Shown: positions 44,634-58,300 of the stretch, in pieces
Layout: each line of letters opens with the position of its first letter
Numbering within the stretch: position 1 is the stretch's first letter
Assembly: GCF_042242105.1 (NCBI RefSeq)
Contig: NC_092023.1
Location: 16,659,433 to 16,723,432 of the forward strand
Direction: 5' to 3'
Source of the DNA: Pempheris klunzingeri
Taxonomy: Eukaryota > Chordata > Actinopteri > Acropomatiformes > Pempheridae
DNA: 64,000 bases
Notes under the pieces: model-generated
Told to the model about the DNA's origin: nothing
Databases searched by the model: none
Seen by the model: the letters and a program-made list of their open reading frames with translations, nothing else
Position numbers and translations under genes: made by a program

Positions 44634-44870
44634 TTTTGTTGTTCTTGGAGGAAGGGGCTACCATTTTTAGCCACGGATACTTCAACGTTACCTGACACTC
44701 ACCGGATGTAACATGCTCATTTCCGGCGTCTGAAAACAACTATAATTTCTCCGTCTTGCGAAGTTAACGTCGCCACCGAGGCAGAAGATTATTTAAATCC
44801 CTTAACTGTTAGCTGGCTTCACCAGCGGCGGTATTCCGGCCACAGTCCGGCGCCATCTTGAAAATACCCC
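44524..44870 (-). promoter_or_regulatory. tbc1d12: tbc1d12 CpG-rich promoter and 5'UTR with upstream ORFs
   Basis: The coding strand reads caagatggcgcc at 44861-44850, a YY1-type motif that in vertebrates commonly lies just downstream of transcription starts. Transcription probably starts within some tens of bases upstream. The GC- and CpG-rich leader down to the ATG at 44523 contains upstream ATGs at 44856 (15 codons), 44720 (10 codons) and 44664 (44 codons, good initiation context). The last frame ends six bases before the main ATG. The leader also contains a (CTG)10 repeat. The start site is inferred; an untranslated exon further upstream cannot be excluded. Confidence 0.55.
44603..44632 (-). 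repeat. (CTG)10 trinucleotide repeat in the tbc1d12 5'UTR
   Basis: Ten perfect CAG units on the plus strand, CTG on the transcribed sense strand. In the upstream ORF starting at 44664 it is read as TGC, giving ten cysteines. Confidence 0.95.
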
Positions 44871-44880
44871 AACAATGACG

Positions 44881-46890
44881 TCATGCCCACCCCCAACTCG
44901 CTCGCCGCGTTTTGATTCGCTGAAGCGGCTCACAGTGACGCCCACTGGTCAGTCTGTGGAACTGCAGCAGGGGTCCCTGAACCCGCTGACCCCGCAGATA
45001 AACATAATAAAAGAAGTACACAGTTTTCTTTACTGTGGTAAAAGTTGCACAGCTACGATGTAAAAACACTCCATTACAAATCCATTAACATTTTTACCTC
45101 AGTAAAAGCACAAAAGTATTATGAGTGCTACAAAAGTCTACATTAGTGTACATGGTTGGTTAGCAATCACCCCAACGATCAAACTTTATTTGTGTAGCAC
45201 CTTTCATACAGGTTAGTGCAGTTTAAAGTCCTTCACCCATGACTGACATGCTGGTGATGAGCCAGTGCAAGTGTTAACTTTGATCTGTAACAATTACTCA
45301 TATTTTGGGAGCTCAGTGTATATATGCTTTCAATGTAAAGTAGCTTGTAACATAAATTGTCAGTGTACAACAATGTAGTATGAAAATTAGATATAAATAT
45401 CATATAAAGTAGCATTAAAAATACTCTTTTCTCTTTAGTGCATTTATCTCAAGATAACAAATGATCTTGTTATCTCTTGGTAATGAGATAAATCCACCTG
45501 TTATCATGAGAAAACAAAAGGTTGTGTCCTTTTTATTACTTATGTTTATCAGAGATCAGCAGCGCCATGCCAGCGTGATGTTGCAGATCCTGGAAGGCAG
45601 GACAAGCAGCCAGATAATTCAGTTCAATCAAACTGGCTTTATCGACAAAACAAATGTATATATTTATAGGCCATTTTCTCAAAAGGAGTTTTTTTTCTCA
45701 TTCTGAGGCAGAAATGTCCACTTCAGCAGCATCTACAGACACCAAACCTTGTTTTATTTCCTTTTATATATTCTGAAAGTTTTTACACAGGGGTTTGGTC
45801 ATATATCATTCTAAGCCTGATTTATAGAACACTTTATTCCTCAGAACATGGTAAGAATTGTGTCTTTATTGCTGTTGACAGTATTTTTCATTTATGGAGT
45901 GACAAAAAAAATTCCCTTGGTAAAAACCTTTGGCTCAAATATGTCAATGAAATGAAAAAAGTATTTTGAACCTGCTTTTAGATTTCAATTCTGGAACTGT
46001 ATACAAATTAGCCCATATCAATTAGATAGTAATTAATAAGAGTGTTCAATTACATCAGCTAAATTCTATATCAAACTATTTTGTCAGAAAAATGTCTACA
46101 AACTGTATGAACTCTCTGTTAAACAAGTAATTTAGGTGCAAAGAGGTTTTGTTTAAAAGCATAAAGAAAAATTGGGCTATTTCTATTGGCTGATCTGAGG
46201 TTGAAGTATGGCAGGATGAACAAAAATCACACATAGAAATTAAATATTAGGGTACTCAAAGTTAAATTGTACTTAAAGACAACAGTATGTTCTTTGTCCA
46301 CCTGAGTGTCATCATGGGGAATAAAATGAGACCCCTAATAAATGGATTTATAGTTTCAAGTTTACTGTCTTTGACATTTTAAAGGACCCACAGATGTCAC
46401 TGTACATACATTATATCTACATTATACACAACGTAGTAGTATAACTGTTTACAAAATACAAAATAACTCCATAGAAAACATCTCAGGCAACATTTGCTTT
46501 CTAATTTTTTTATATCTTAAATTACAACTTGATAAACAATGTTTTTTTTCCAACTCTTAATTCTGAAGTTAAGATTCCAGAAATGAAAGGCACAGGAGGC
46601 AGAGTGCTAGTCGCATGTTTTCATGTTTCCATCCGTTGTTGGAAAAACTTTACGTAACCTGACCTAACTTTACATTAGATCGTTTTGGGGTGGCCGATGT
46701 TACAGCTTTTATAGTTCAAACCCTGTCGCACAAAAAGGTACTAATGGTTTGATACAGTGTGTTGATGCAGTGTCAGTCTTTGTATTGATCGGAGAGTTGT
46801 TTTTTGTTCTTTTTAATGATGGAGAAAATTAATAAACATAAATCATTTGGGGCTGAAATGCCAGAATTGCATTGGTCCCACCGTCTCCCA
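44881..46890. other. Intergenic stretch between tbc1d12 promoter and Tc1 element
   Basis: AT-rich. A short LINE-tail-like fragment (aactttatttgtgtagcacc) lies at about 45182-45235. No gene is recognised. Confidence 0.45.
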
Positions 46891-46897
46891 GAAACTA

Positions 46898-48500
46898 CAG
46901 TCGTATGAAAAAGTTTAGGCACCCCTCTGAGGCTGCATAATAATTTACTCTGTCTGTCTGTAATAAAAGCTAAGTAATGGGGTATTTTTCAGACAAAGAT
47001 TTTTAGTGTAGCAATATTAAGTTGTATGAAATTGTATCAGATGTGAAAAATAGGCTGTGCAAAAATTTGGGCACCCTTGTCATTTTGCTGATTTGAATAC
47101 CTGTAACTACTTAGCACTGATAAATTGGAACACAAAATTGGTTTGGTGAGCTCATTAAGCCTTGAACTTCATGGACAAGTGCATCCAATTATGAGAAAAA
47201 GGTATTTAAGGTGGCCAATTGCAAGTTGTTCTTCTCTTTGAATCTCCTCTGAAGAGTGGCAACATGGGGGCCTCAAAACAACTCTCAAATGACCTGAAAA
47301 CAAAGATTGTTCAATGTTACGGTTTAGGGGAAGGCTACAAAAAGCTATCTCAGAGATTTCAGCTGTCAGTTTCCACTGTGAGGAAATGGAAGACCACAGG
47401 CACAGTTGTTGTTAAGGCCAGAAGTGGCAGGCCAAGAAAAATATCAGAGAGGCAAAGGCGAAGGATGGTGAGAATGGTCAAAGACAACCCACAGACCACC
47501 TCCAAAGACCTACAACGTCATCTTGCTGCAGATGGTGTCACTGTACATCGTTCAACAATTCAGCGCACTTTGCACAAGGAGAAGCTGTGTGGGAGAGTGA
47601 TGCGGAAGAAGCCTTTTCTGCACACACGCCACAAACAGTCGCTTGAGGTATGCAAAAGCACATTTGGACAAGCCAGCTTCATTTTGGAATAAGGTGCTGT
47701 GGACTGATGAAACAAAGATTGAGTTATTTGGTCATAACAAGGGGCGTTATGCATGGCGGCAAAAGAAGACAGCATTCTAAGAAAAACACTTGCTACCCAC
47801 AGTAAAATTTGGTGGAGGTTCCATCATGCTGTGGGGTTGTGTGGCCAGTGCTGGTACTGGGAATCTTGTTAAAGTTGAGGGTCGCATGGATTCCACTCAA
47901 TATCAGCAGATTCTTAAGAATAATGTTCAAGAATCAGTCACAAAGTTGAAGTTACACCGGGGCTGGATATTTCAACAAGACAACGACCCAAAACACTGCT
48001 CAAAATCTACTCAGGAATTCATGCAGAGGAACAAGTACAATGTTCTGGAACGGCCATCCCAGTCCCCAGACCTGAATATTATTGAAAATCTGTGGGATGA
48101 TTTGAAGCGGGCTGTCCACGCTCGGCAACCATCAAACCGAACTGAACTGGAGATGTTTTGTAAGGACGAATGGTCGAAAATACCTTCATCCAGAATCCAG
48201 ACACTGATTAGGAGCTATAGGAACCGTCTAGAGGCTGTTATTTTGGCAAAAGGAGACTCTACCAAATATTGATGTGATTTTTCTGTTGGGGTGCCTAAAT
48301 TTATGCACCTGTCTAATTTTGTTTTGATGCATATTGCACATTTTCTGTTAATCCAATAAAACTCATTTCACTACTGAAATATTACTGTGTCCATCAGTTA
48401 TTTGATAAATCAAAATGAAATTGCTGATCCAAACACCTCATGATTTAGAAATGAAAATAATGGAAATAGTCAGGGGTGTCCAAACTTTTTCATACGACTG
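46898..48500 (+). mobile_element. Tc1/mariner element, full length, TA flanked
   Basis: The 1603-base element is flanked by TA on both sides (46896-46897 and 48501-48502). The terminal repeats begin cagtcgtatgaaaaagttt and match over 29 bases with two mismatches. Related inner motifs occur near 47058 (tttgggcaccctt) and, inverted, near 48290 (ggggtgcctaaattt). This is the IR/DR layout known from Sleeping Beauty-type elements. It encloses a disrupted transposase and is probably no longer autonomous. Confidence 0.95.
47264..48272 (+). pseudogene. Tc1-type transposase, disrupted by one frameshift and one stop
   Basis: The first segment (47264 to about 47647) encodes the paired-like DNA-binding region, with MGASKQLSNDLK, a helix-turn-helix and the SGRPRK hook. 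A one-base insertion near 47648 moves the frame. The second frame carries the first catalytic Asp (WTDE), an in-frame TAA at 47778-47780, then FGGGSIMLWGC, the second Asp (QQDNDPKH) and the Glu (NIIENLWD) 34 residues later, ending at TGA 48270-48272. All three residues of the DD34E triad survive across the two frames, so decay is recent. No full-length transposase can be made from this copy. Confidence 0.92.
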
Positions 48501-48502
48501 TA

Positions 48503-49185
48503 TTTCCACCTGTACCGCCTGTCACAGGTGATAAAGGTTCTTGAATGATGCTCAGGATTTGACTTTGTTATTGTTACATATTCATTTATTTCATGACAGT
48601 AACTTAACAGTAATTCTTATTTTACGGAAAGTTTGTTGTACCGTAGATTTTACTAGAATGGTACAGTTTTGCCAATTTAACCCTAAACTGAGGCTTGTCA
48701 GAATTTAACCTCCATTAGCGCTTTAAATGAAAGGCAGCGCATTAGGTTGAGCGAGCATCCACCCGTCATACGAGTTTCCCCTGACACCCCATTGGTTTAC
48801 ACATATCGCCTCAACAGTTTTCCTGCAGTCTACATTTGGCACTGAAATCTACATCCTGCATCATGTAATCCTAATGGATTAGCCAGTTAAGGGTGCATGG
48901 CATCTACTTTCAGCACCACAGGTTTGCAACACCTTTTATGGTGTCAAAACGAGCTAGAAGGTTGTAAGTAAGGTTGCTGACCTCAATGTGTTTGTCTCTG
49001 GACACTTACAGCTCTGTATGCACTTTAGCATATGTACAGGATGGAGCTATCGAGTACATTTCCTCCTGAAAATCACTGTGGATTTTGGGGAATATTAGTC
49101 TGTGTAAATGAAGACCGTGTGGTGTGAATCCTTCTGCATTGTCATGTCATATAACTCCATTTAGGGAAACTCTTCTCACCATCCT
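48503..49185. other. Intergenic stretch
   Basis: No gene recognised. Composition at about 48690-49100 is more balanced than the flanks, without an obvious function. Confidence 0.4.
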
Positions 49186-49191
49186 TTTATT
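49186..49191 (-). terminator. Candidate poly(A) signal of slc22a15
   Basis: The minus strand reads AATAAA about 470 bases after the slc22a15 stop codon, the first such hexamer downstream that I see. Confidence 0.45.
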
Positions 49192-49659
49192 TACGACTGG
49201 GAAAGCATTGCATTGCATAGCTTTTGCTAGCTGCAAGTTTGATTTTCAAACTTTCCCAGCAGCTCTGGAATGTAACGGAAGTCGCGTGTCCGTCCTGTCA
49301 TATTTCTGCCGTGTCTCTCGGCTGTGTACCGCCAAATAGGGCACAAACACCATGATGGTATTCAGGAAATTAAAGAAAAGGCAGGGGGTCGACTGTCTGG
49401 CTTTTCGGCACAATCAGACGCAGGAGGAACCTTCGAACCTGCCGATAAAGCCCTCGTCCTGGAGGCAGAGCGCCTCTGCTCCTTTTGAAATGTCATAGTT
49501 CACGGACATGAAAGTGCACGTGGTGATCAGTCCTTCAAGTTAATTAAAAAAGGGGCAGTTCACTGTTTTGAGGCAGCAGCTCCATAAGGAATGAGGAGTG
49601 GACAATCTGTCTTGTTGCGCCGAGGTGCTGAAGCGGTGATGAAGACGAGGCCGCTGGCT

Positions 49660-52600
49660 TCATTTGTGGTTCGATTTCCAATTGTCATCTTCATACAGAA
49701 GAGCCTGGGAACAAAAGGGACAGTAAGACAGCGTGAGTCTAAGAAAAGATTGTTGTGTTACAGATGTGTGCGTCTGTACCAGCACGGTGTTCAGTCACCT
49801 TGCTCTCCATCACTCGGCTGCGGGTCGGGCTGCTCAGCTCCTCCAGAGTTTCTGCTGCGGGTTCGTTGAGGGTCTCAGGCAGCAGGAGGCCCAGACAGCC
49901 TGCAGAGAGGCCGCTCAGACAGAACACAGTGAAGGGCATGGAGGAGTGGAGAGCCCGCTGCAACACACACACACACACACACACACACAAGACACAACAA
50001 TAGCATCAGATAACAAGGAAAGACAGGAAAAGAGTAAACACAAATGTTCTGTACACAATGAAGTATTTCTGAATAACCCATATTATAGGATTTTTTAAGT
50101 GAATCCACTGAAATATCATTTAAAATTCATAGAAAGTAAAAGTAACCAAAAATTTTGTTCGTGTGTTTGTCAGTTTTAGGGAAATAATTAGGGCTGTAGT
50201 CATCCAAAGAAAGTCTTATTTCAATGAGGAGACAGGACTGATATTGAATGTCCTCGTGTCTCTGTTTGGAATTCCTTTGACATTATCAACTAGATTAGCT
50301 GATTAGTTTCAATATATGTTCAATTTCTGTTGTATGGAACAAGTCACAAATCTGTTTGCTGTATCATCAGACGCCATGGTTCAAACTGTGCCTGTGATCG
50401 ACTGTGTCTTCACCTAAACTACCACTAGGTGTTGCTATAACTTAAGGTTCAAGCTACTGCTCTCATGGGTTAACTGAGGTCACACTCAAGGGGAGATTTG
50501 CACTGGCATGGCCTTAATGTCTCTCACCACTTGTGCTACAACAAAGTAAAAGTGAAACATTATAATCTTCATTTAAAAAGTCCCATATGTCAAAGGTTAC
50601 TGATCAATTCGGAGTAATCATGTGTCAACTAATTACACTTTTAGGTTAATAAGACAGTAACACGGGCAGGTCCATGATTAATGTGACTTCAACAATAAAA
50701 CACAATGTATAAGTGTATTTAAGACCACATTTCTTCTTAGTTTTACACAAGATAATAAAACGTATTGACTATTGGAACAGGAGCCAGACTAATCACTTAA
50801 CCGGAAAGAGGGAATAGAGTAACATGTTTAATATCTAAATGTAACAACCCACCTCTGAGCCTGGTTCTGTTCAAGGTTAAAGGAAAGTCTTTTTTGTTAC
50901 CTAATATAATATCTGATGCTGCTCATGTGGGGATTCTTGAATCCTTAATTTTGAATTCCTGAATCGTTGGGTCTCTCTCTTAATTAAAGAGTTTGGTCTA
51001 GACCTGCTCTTTATGGAAGGCTTATTGAGATAAGACGAGTGTTTCCCCTATCATTATGCTAGGGGGCGCCCCGCCCCCCCTTGAAGGTCAAGTTCATTTT
51101 ATTTTCTATACAGCGCCAGATCACAACAGAAGTCATTTAAGGTTACCTTTCCTATATAACAGGTCTTTACCTTGTTCTTTTATTAAACAAACTAAATAGC
51201 CTTATGTTATTTATCTTATTTACACGACAGCATGTCATCTGCTGCCTCTGCTCTCTGCACACACACATACACACAGGCACGTGCGCGCACACACAGATGA
51301 GCACACCCCCACCAGCGGACAGAGAGCGCGTCAGACCACGAGGTGTGGCTGAAAGCACCTGAATCACCAAGTAAGTGAAACTTGTCTTGAGAATTGTGAG
51401 CAGTCTTCTCTAAAAGTACTTCCTCTTTCTTATTAACTCAATTGCGTCTTTTACAACTGACATCATTCATGTATTCATGATTTTTGTTTGCAGGTTAAGC
51501 TGTTCTATGTTTCAATTATCCTAAAATACAACAATCCAGTGTGTTACAGTCCTATTTTGTACTTTTGAATTGTGGTTGTTTTTTTTGAATATGCCTCTTT
51601 ATTGGTTCTTAGAACATCTTGCCACAGTGACTGCAGTTGAAAATTCGACTGTTCGACAGCACTGGGACATTTACAGAAGAGTTGATTAATGTGCGTCCTT
51701 GATTAAATTAAAAGCAGCCCAAATCATTCTGTTCTGTTTGTATACCCTTAGCTATAAGAAATGGCATTTAAAGCTAACATTCCATCTTTTCACTTTGTTG
51801 GAATGAAAAAAACAGTCACCACCTATTCCTTCTGGTTCCTAATAAAGTACAGGGACAGTCAGAGATTACAGAATGGCCCTTTAAAGTCACTTCTACTTGG
51901 CCTGCCCACACCCTTACAAACCCACACCCTTACCATGGAAGGAACAAATGGTGCAAGGATTCCTCCGACTCTGCACGACATGGAACAAACACCCAAACCA
52001 GCGTTCCTGAAACATTCAAAAGAAAATTAAGTAAAAATCCAAACAGACTGCTTTGGTAATTGATCATTAAAAATCGTATGAAAATCCCCCCATTAAACAC
52101 TTAAGGGAACACTTCAGGGAGCGTGACGTGTGTGAATAATTCAGCATGCAGACTGTGGTTAGTTCACCTGATGACTGTTGGGTAGAGTTCAGAGGTGTAG
52201 ACGTAGGCGATGTTGAACGCTGCACTGACCATCAGTTTTCCCAGAAGCGCCAACGACGTTACGCTCAGAAAGGTCCCTGCAACCACAAATAAAACAAATC
52301 ATTTCTATTTCTTGTGGAAATTCCTGTCCCAATAATGTGACCAATTGGAAAGCAAACCCAATATAATCATTCCCAGGGGTCAGAGCAACATTTGCAAATT
52401 ACAGCTCCAAACTCCTGGACAGTTGTTTGGTTAAGACAATGTCTTGCTGATAATGCAGGAATATAACCCAATCTCAAAATCTAATGTTGAATTCATTTCA
52501 GGTCATTTAAAGGGATATTTTGAGGTACTTATCTATAGTCAGTGTATTACTATTATTATTAGTGTGGACGGAGCAGCAGAAAAACATTTTAGTTGAAATC

Positions 52601-55271
52601 CAAATTAACAGTTTGTTGAGGGAGAGGTAGCCCGGCAATTTCCATGTTCTGTGGGGTAAAATGACCCTTTTTGTCAATGGAGTCTCGTGGTTTTGAAGAG
52701 AGCATAGATCAGGGGTGTCAAAGTCAATCAAAGAAGGGGCCAAAATTTAAAACATGGTCTAAGTTGCGGGCCAAACGGGCTCAGCATTTATTGAAAAGTG
52801 TAAAAGTGACTATTTTATTATAGTATATAATATAATATAATAATATATACTTTATTCAGAAATATGAATTTAAACAGCCAAACTTCAACAACTTTTCCTC
52901 AATAAAATTATTTTTTTTCTTTTTTGTACGTGTCCTGATGTTTTGTCTCATAACGCCGTCTTATATTTATATTCTTTAATCAGGGCTACATTAGCTCCAC
53001 AAACAAGACAGATAAGATTACAGGTATGAAGACAGCTCGCTGACACCATGGTTATGCAATGTGGTGACTTCACCTCAGGGAACAGCTGACCTCATACTTC
53101 CCTCCTTTACATACTTTCTGTTTTGAATCTCTGTCTCCACCCAAACATACAGTGTATAATCCTTTGTATATTATACTCTGTATAAGTGAGCGTCAGTGTC
53201 TCACCTGTGTTTTCGGGGATGAACATGGTGCAAAGGCAGGCAGAACCAGCCAAACACAGGAAACTGGCCATGCTTTTCCTCCTCCCAGCCCTGCACGACA
53301 ACACACACACACACACACAATGGCCCATGGTGCAAGCTTTAAAAAGAATAACTCACACTCACTTTATTCTGATCATGCATCAACAAATTCTCCAGACAGG
53401 AAGAATAAACACTAAGGTGTGAGCGGGCAGGCACAATGTGTTTTATTGTGTGTGTCTCACCAGTGTTTGTTGATGAAATATATGCAGAGTGGATAGGCGG
53501 GCAGCTCCACCAGGCCGTACATGGCTACGTTAACATAGCGGCTCCCGGATGTCTGACTGGCCCCCAGAGTCAGGCCGTAGTACACCAGACTGCACGCATA
53601 CCTACAATACACACACACAGCAGGGTAAGCGGCTACGATAATGTACACCGATCAATTTGGATTTGGGTTTGAAAATTGATTAAAAATACATCTGCAGAGT
53701 TTGTGCTTCTGTGTTTTTGATTTCTTGTTTGTTTCTGGTAACAACTTAGATCTGCAGCTCTTTGATTTTTCTCTGCATTTCCCGTTTCCAGAAGCACATC
53801 CTTTTCCTGTGGGGGTGGGGGTGGGGGTGTTTACTGCCTCCAAGCATGAAACATTACAACTCTTTGAAGCCTGTGAATATCTAGAACCAACAGAAAACTA
53901 AGAGAGAGTGGCAGAAACTGAGGTCCTAAGTCTGTTCAGTGATAAGATGTAAAAAACGAGCCAAAGGGCGGTGTCAGAGAAAATGTGACAGCATTACATC
54001 ATCACTTTTGTGCAAGGGTGGAGCAAGTACAGAAAAAATGAGAAAAAAAAGCATAGTTCTTCTTTCTCACAATCTGAGTTCACTGACAATGATCATTATG
54101 ATATCCGGTCACTGCAGCGTGGTGCTGACCACAAACCGCATAACGTAGTTCTAAACATGTTCAACTCTGAACTGCAGCAGGGTTTCTTTTCTTTCATTCT
54201 GATAAAGTAAAATTATCTGTAGATACATCATTACTTCCTTGCACTCACCAGACATACATGAGCACCATGGTCCTTAGACGGAGGACTGGATGGATCACCA
54301 GCTGCAGGACACCCATGCCCCTGTTATCACGGTAACCTGCCTTAGCAGCAGAGACACGGCGCAGAGTCAGGTTTTTGGCAGCGTTGCCATTCCTCAGCGC
54401 CATGTAGCGCAGGACCTGTGAAGATGGGACAGTTGACTCACTGTTGACCATTGATAATCATGATACAGGCTGGTTAAACTGAACTCTGTCAATGAAAAGG
54501 ATTGGTGTTGAGGTGCTTAATTTCTTACCTGATCTTTTAGCGTTTTAGGATTCACAGTAAAATACCACAGCAAGGACCAGCTAAATATGCTGATTTCTTT
54601 AATTTCATTTTTTGCATTTAATTCACGACAAACCTCAACCCCCTTTGCAGCAATTCTGTAGACACTAAACCTAAACAGCATTTGTATTCATATATTTACC
54701 TCTTCTGCTCGCTCAGTCTGGCCCTGAGAATACAGCCAGCGAGGGGACTCTGGGAGAGTGCTGGAGGAGAGGAGACCAGAGGAAAGATTCCCATATTGAC
54801 CCAAATTTGTTTGAAAAGGTGGGAGTTGTATTATATTTGATGAATAGACATTTGGAAATCCACAACGGCAGATGCTGTCTTTGAACAGAGTGTTACAGAG
54901 TGAGCTTGTCACATTAAAGACATGGTTCAGATTTTTACATGACTGTCAGACAGCCCTTTCAACAGGGAACTGATGCCGTTCTCTCTTTCTCTTCAGTTGC
55001 TTCAAAAGGTACCAGACTCCACTGACAAAAACAGTCATTTTATATCTGACAGAAAACGGGAGTTGCTGTTCTATCGCTGCCTAAATCAGTTAATTTGCTG
55101 GCGTTACAGTGCAACTTTGCTAGTTTTCCTCTGCCTCTATCAATAAACTAACCCTTCAAAACACCAAATACCCGTGTTATGCAGTAAAATTACTACAGTA
55201 ATATTACTGTAAAATTAGTAAAATTACTATTTTTGTAAAATTACTATTTTTGTAAAATTACTATTTTTAGT

Positions 55272-55325
<54 letters not shown>

Positions 55326-58300
55326 GACTTCAGTTCCCTAACAGAAGAGCTGTGTAAAGTGGCGAAAACAATTTAAATTTAGCACACACTTAAAATGTTG
55401 ATTTTTTTTATGAGGGCCTTTTTGGGTGGCTAAAATATGTTTGTACAGCAGTATATTGCTTTGCGTCTGTGTCGACTGCCAACAACTGAAGGTAATACAC
55501 CAACTATAGATAAGTAACTCATACAATCACATTTCAAGTTTGTAGAAATATGGTCTTCTTATATTTGGCCCATACTAACAGTTTAATATATTTTCAAATG
55601 TATTTTTCCTTCATTTCCAGGTAACTTTTGGTTTCCAGTCATTTTGATTTTTAATTAATCAGCAGACTTCAGTTGTGCATTACAGTAAACATTGTTAACA
55701 GTGTTCATCATCATCAATTTTATTAAAGCAGTCTAATTTGAATCCTAATTTGCATCCACATTTGAGTGGCTTGTGAAATGGTAATTTGGAAAAAGTATTA
55801 TTAGAATCATTATAAAGCAGTGTGATTTGTAGAAAATAGGCTACAATATGTAAAAACCCTGGCGTGGCTTCCAAAAACCACCAATATATTTTATTTGTTT
55901 TAGTTTGATCCGGATGCAGGCAGCGATGTGATCTCTCCGCGGTTTGTACTCACACAGACAGCAGGAAGAACAGGACGCCGGACGAGTTTGCCGCCGTTGC
56001 CAGGTTCCTCCACGGCTGGATAAAGTAGCCCAGAGCCCCAAACAGGGCGATGCCGACCGCAAAAGACATACTCGTCAACGTCCCTGCACAGACGAAAGGA
56101 AACTCATTCCAGCAATGACATAACCGCAGTGGTTTGAGTGACCACTCCGTAATGGCAAAATCACTACTATGTTTTATGAAACCACTCAGCCATAATATGG
56201 TATATCTGATATTAAATCACTACGCTCTCCAATCAATTATTATTATTTGATATTTATATCAAAGACAAAAGGCAGCAAATCCTCCCAGTTCAGAGGCTAT
56301 ATCCAGAAAACATTCAGGGTTTTACCTGATAAATGTCAAAAACAATTGATCAAGTCTTAGTTTCAGCAGTTAAAGTATAACCCTGGGATTTGAAACTCTT
56401 TGTCTCTCCTCAAAGGCAGACTCCACAGTAATTTTACTTGCAAACCTTGTTGTACCGGTCATTTAGACACCAAAATGTGTAAAAAAAAAAAATGGCCAAG
56501 ACTTAAAAATACCAGAGTTATCCTTTAAAAACCATGGCATTATATAGATTGATGTACGATTAGATACCGGTCATGGCCCAGTAGGACTTGCCCACGTACT
56601 CCTGAGTGAGAACGAAACAGACGAGGCCGATGCCGCCGTTCATCAGCCCCACCAGGAGACGAGACACGGCAAAGACCTCATAGCTGGGTGCGAAGGCGGT
56701 CACATAACCAAAGACCACCTCAAAAAACAGACCTAGAAGACAGAGACACAGGGAGAAACAGATGAGGGGAATGACGAAAAGCTTGCAGAGAGTTTGAGAG
56801 AGCATTTTTCATGTCTCTGCATGCAGCCTGAAGCCATAGGCAGCTTCACTTTCAAAAACATCGAAAGGGAATGAAAGGCAGAGAAGCATAAAAATGGCTA
56901 TATAGGCTATAGATGAATTAAAACAAAACATAAATATATGCAGCCATAAGACAAAAAATGGTTTGACGTCGCAACAACTTTGGACAAAATGTAATTTCTC
57001 TGACAAATGCTGACTTTAGAAGCTATGCTTGCTTCCTTGCTTTCTTTTATATTAGCAAAGGCTCTACTTTGTGCAATGTAATGGTCACGCTGTTGGACAT
57101 ATGGGTTGACAGCATATTTAATGCAGGAGGGAGCGGTTTGCAGCCAACAAGTTCTGATGAAGCCACAGTGCAGAACCTGCCCAACAGACAACATTAGCAA
57201 CCAACTGGTGAAGAAAAAAACTGTTTGCTAACAAGTTCTCGACAGTAATTTTACACAAATAATAATTAGGGATGCACCAGGGTGTCTGCAGAGTACTAAT
57301 CCAAAACTAGCACTCCTTTTTCCCCCTCATATATACACTTTACTAGAACAGAACCAATAGGAGTCATTTTCTGAGGGATTTATGGGATCGTTATGGCAGT
57401 AAAAACGGAGTCTGCTCCTCACTTCGGCTGAATGAATAAAAGAGATGATGAATTGTTATAATGCCACTGGACTGTACTCGTGTGTACAGTCCAGTACAGA
57501 CGTGTACTCGCAATGAATTGGTGGTTTGTTGTGTAAAACTCTTCCTCTTAAATTACTTTTTTGAAATGCTCTAACTCTCTAAATCAACTAGACACTAAAC
57601 AGCCCTGGGACAATTTCACAGACACAAATCTGTCTAATCAATCAGAGTCTATGGTCTTCCTCACCTGTCAAGTAGACAGGTCTCCTGCCAATCTTGTCAG
57701 ACAGCGGCCCAAAGACGATGTTCCCAACCAGAAGCCCGGCGAAGAACAGTGATCCAGCTAGACTGACCTTATAGGCCTGCTGCTTGATGAGAAACCACTG
57801 GGGAACACAGAGACGGGAGGAAAGCACTTACAGTCTCGCTAAGTTAACACAAACATGCACGAGTGGTGAATCAGAGGCCTGTGACGGGCAGGAGTCCCTC
57901 ACCTCCGTTACTATGGAGTCAATGTCCTCTGTGAAGGTGACGCGCTGGAGGAGGTCCTGCTGGCTGGACAGGACGCCGTCCTGCTGCTCAATGCGGTACT
58001 CTGGCGTAGATCCAACCAGAACAATCAGCATGGACTGACAGGCCATGTACACCTGAAACACACAGATCAGTACAGTAACAACCTGCTAAGACACAGTTCT
58101 GCTACAAGTAACAATAATGACATTACCATCACCACCACTGCAACTAATCTGCACACAAGCTTCACAAGATTCAACCATATGCAGTTTCTCAAACCTGGCA
58201 ACAATACATGTCATTTGAAAACCTTGGGTAGGCGCCCTGTATCTTCATGTTTTATTATTACTCGAAATTAAAGTTAAAGATAATAAATCCTGTGATTTCT

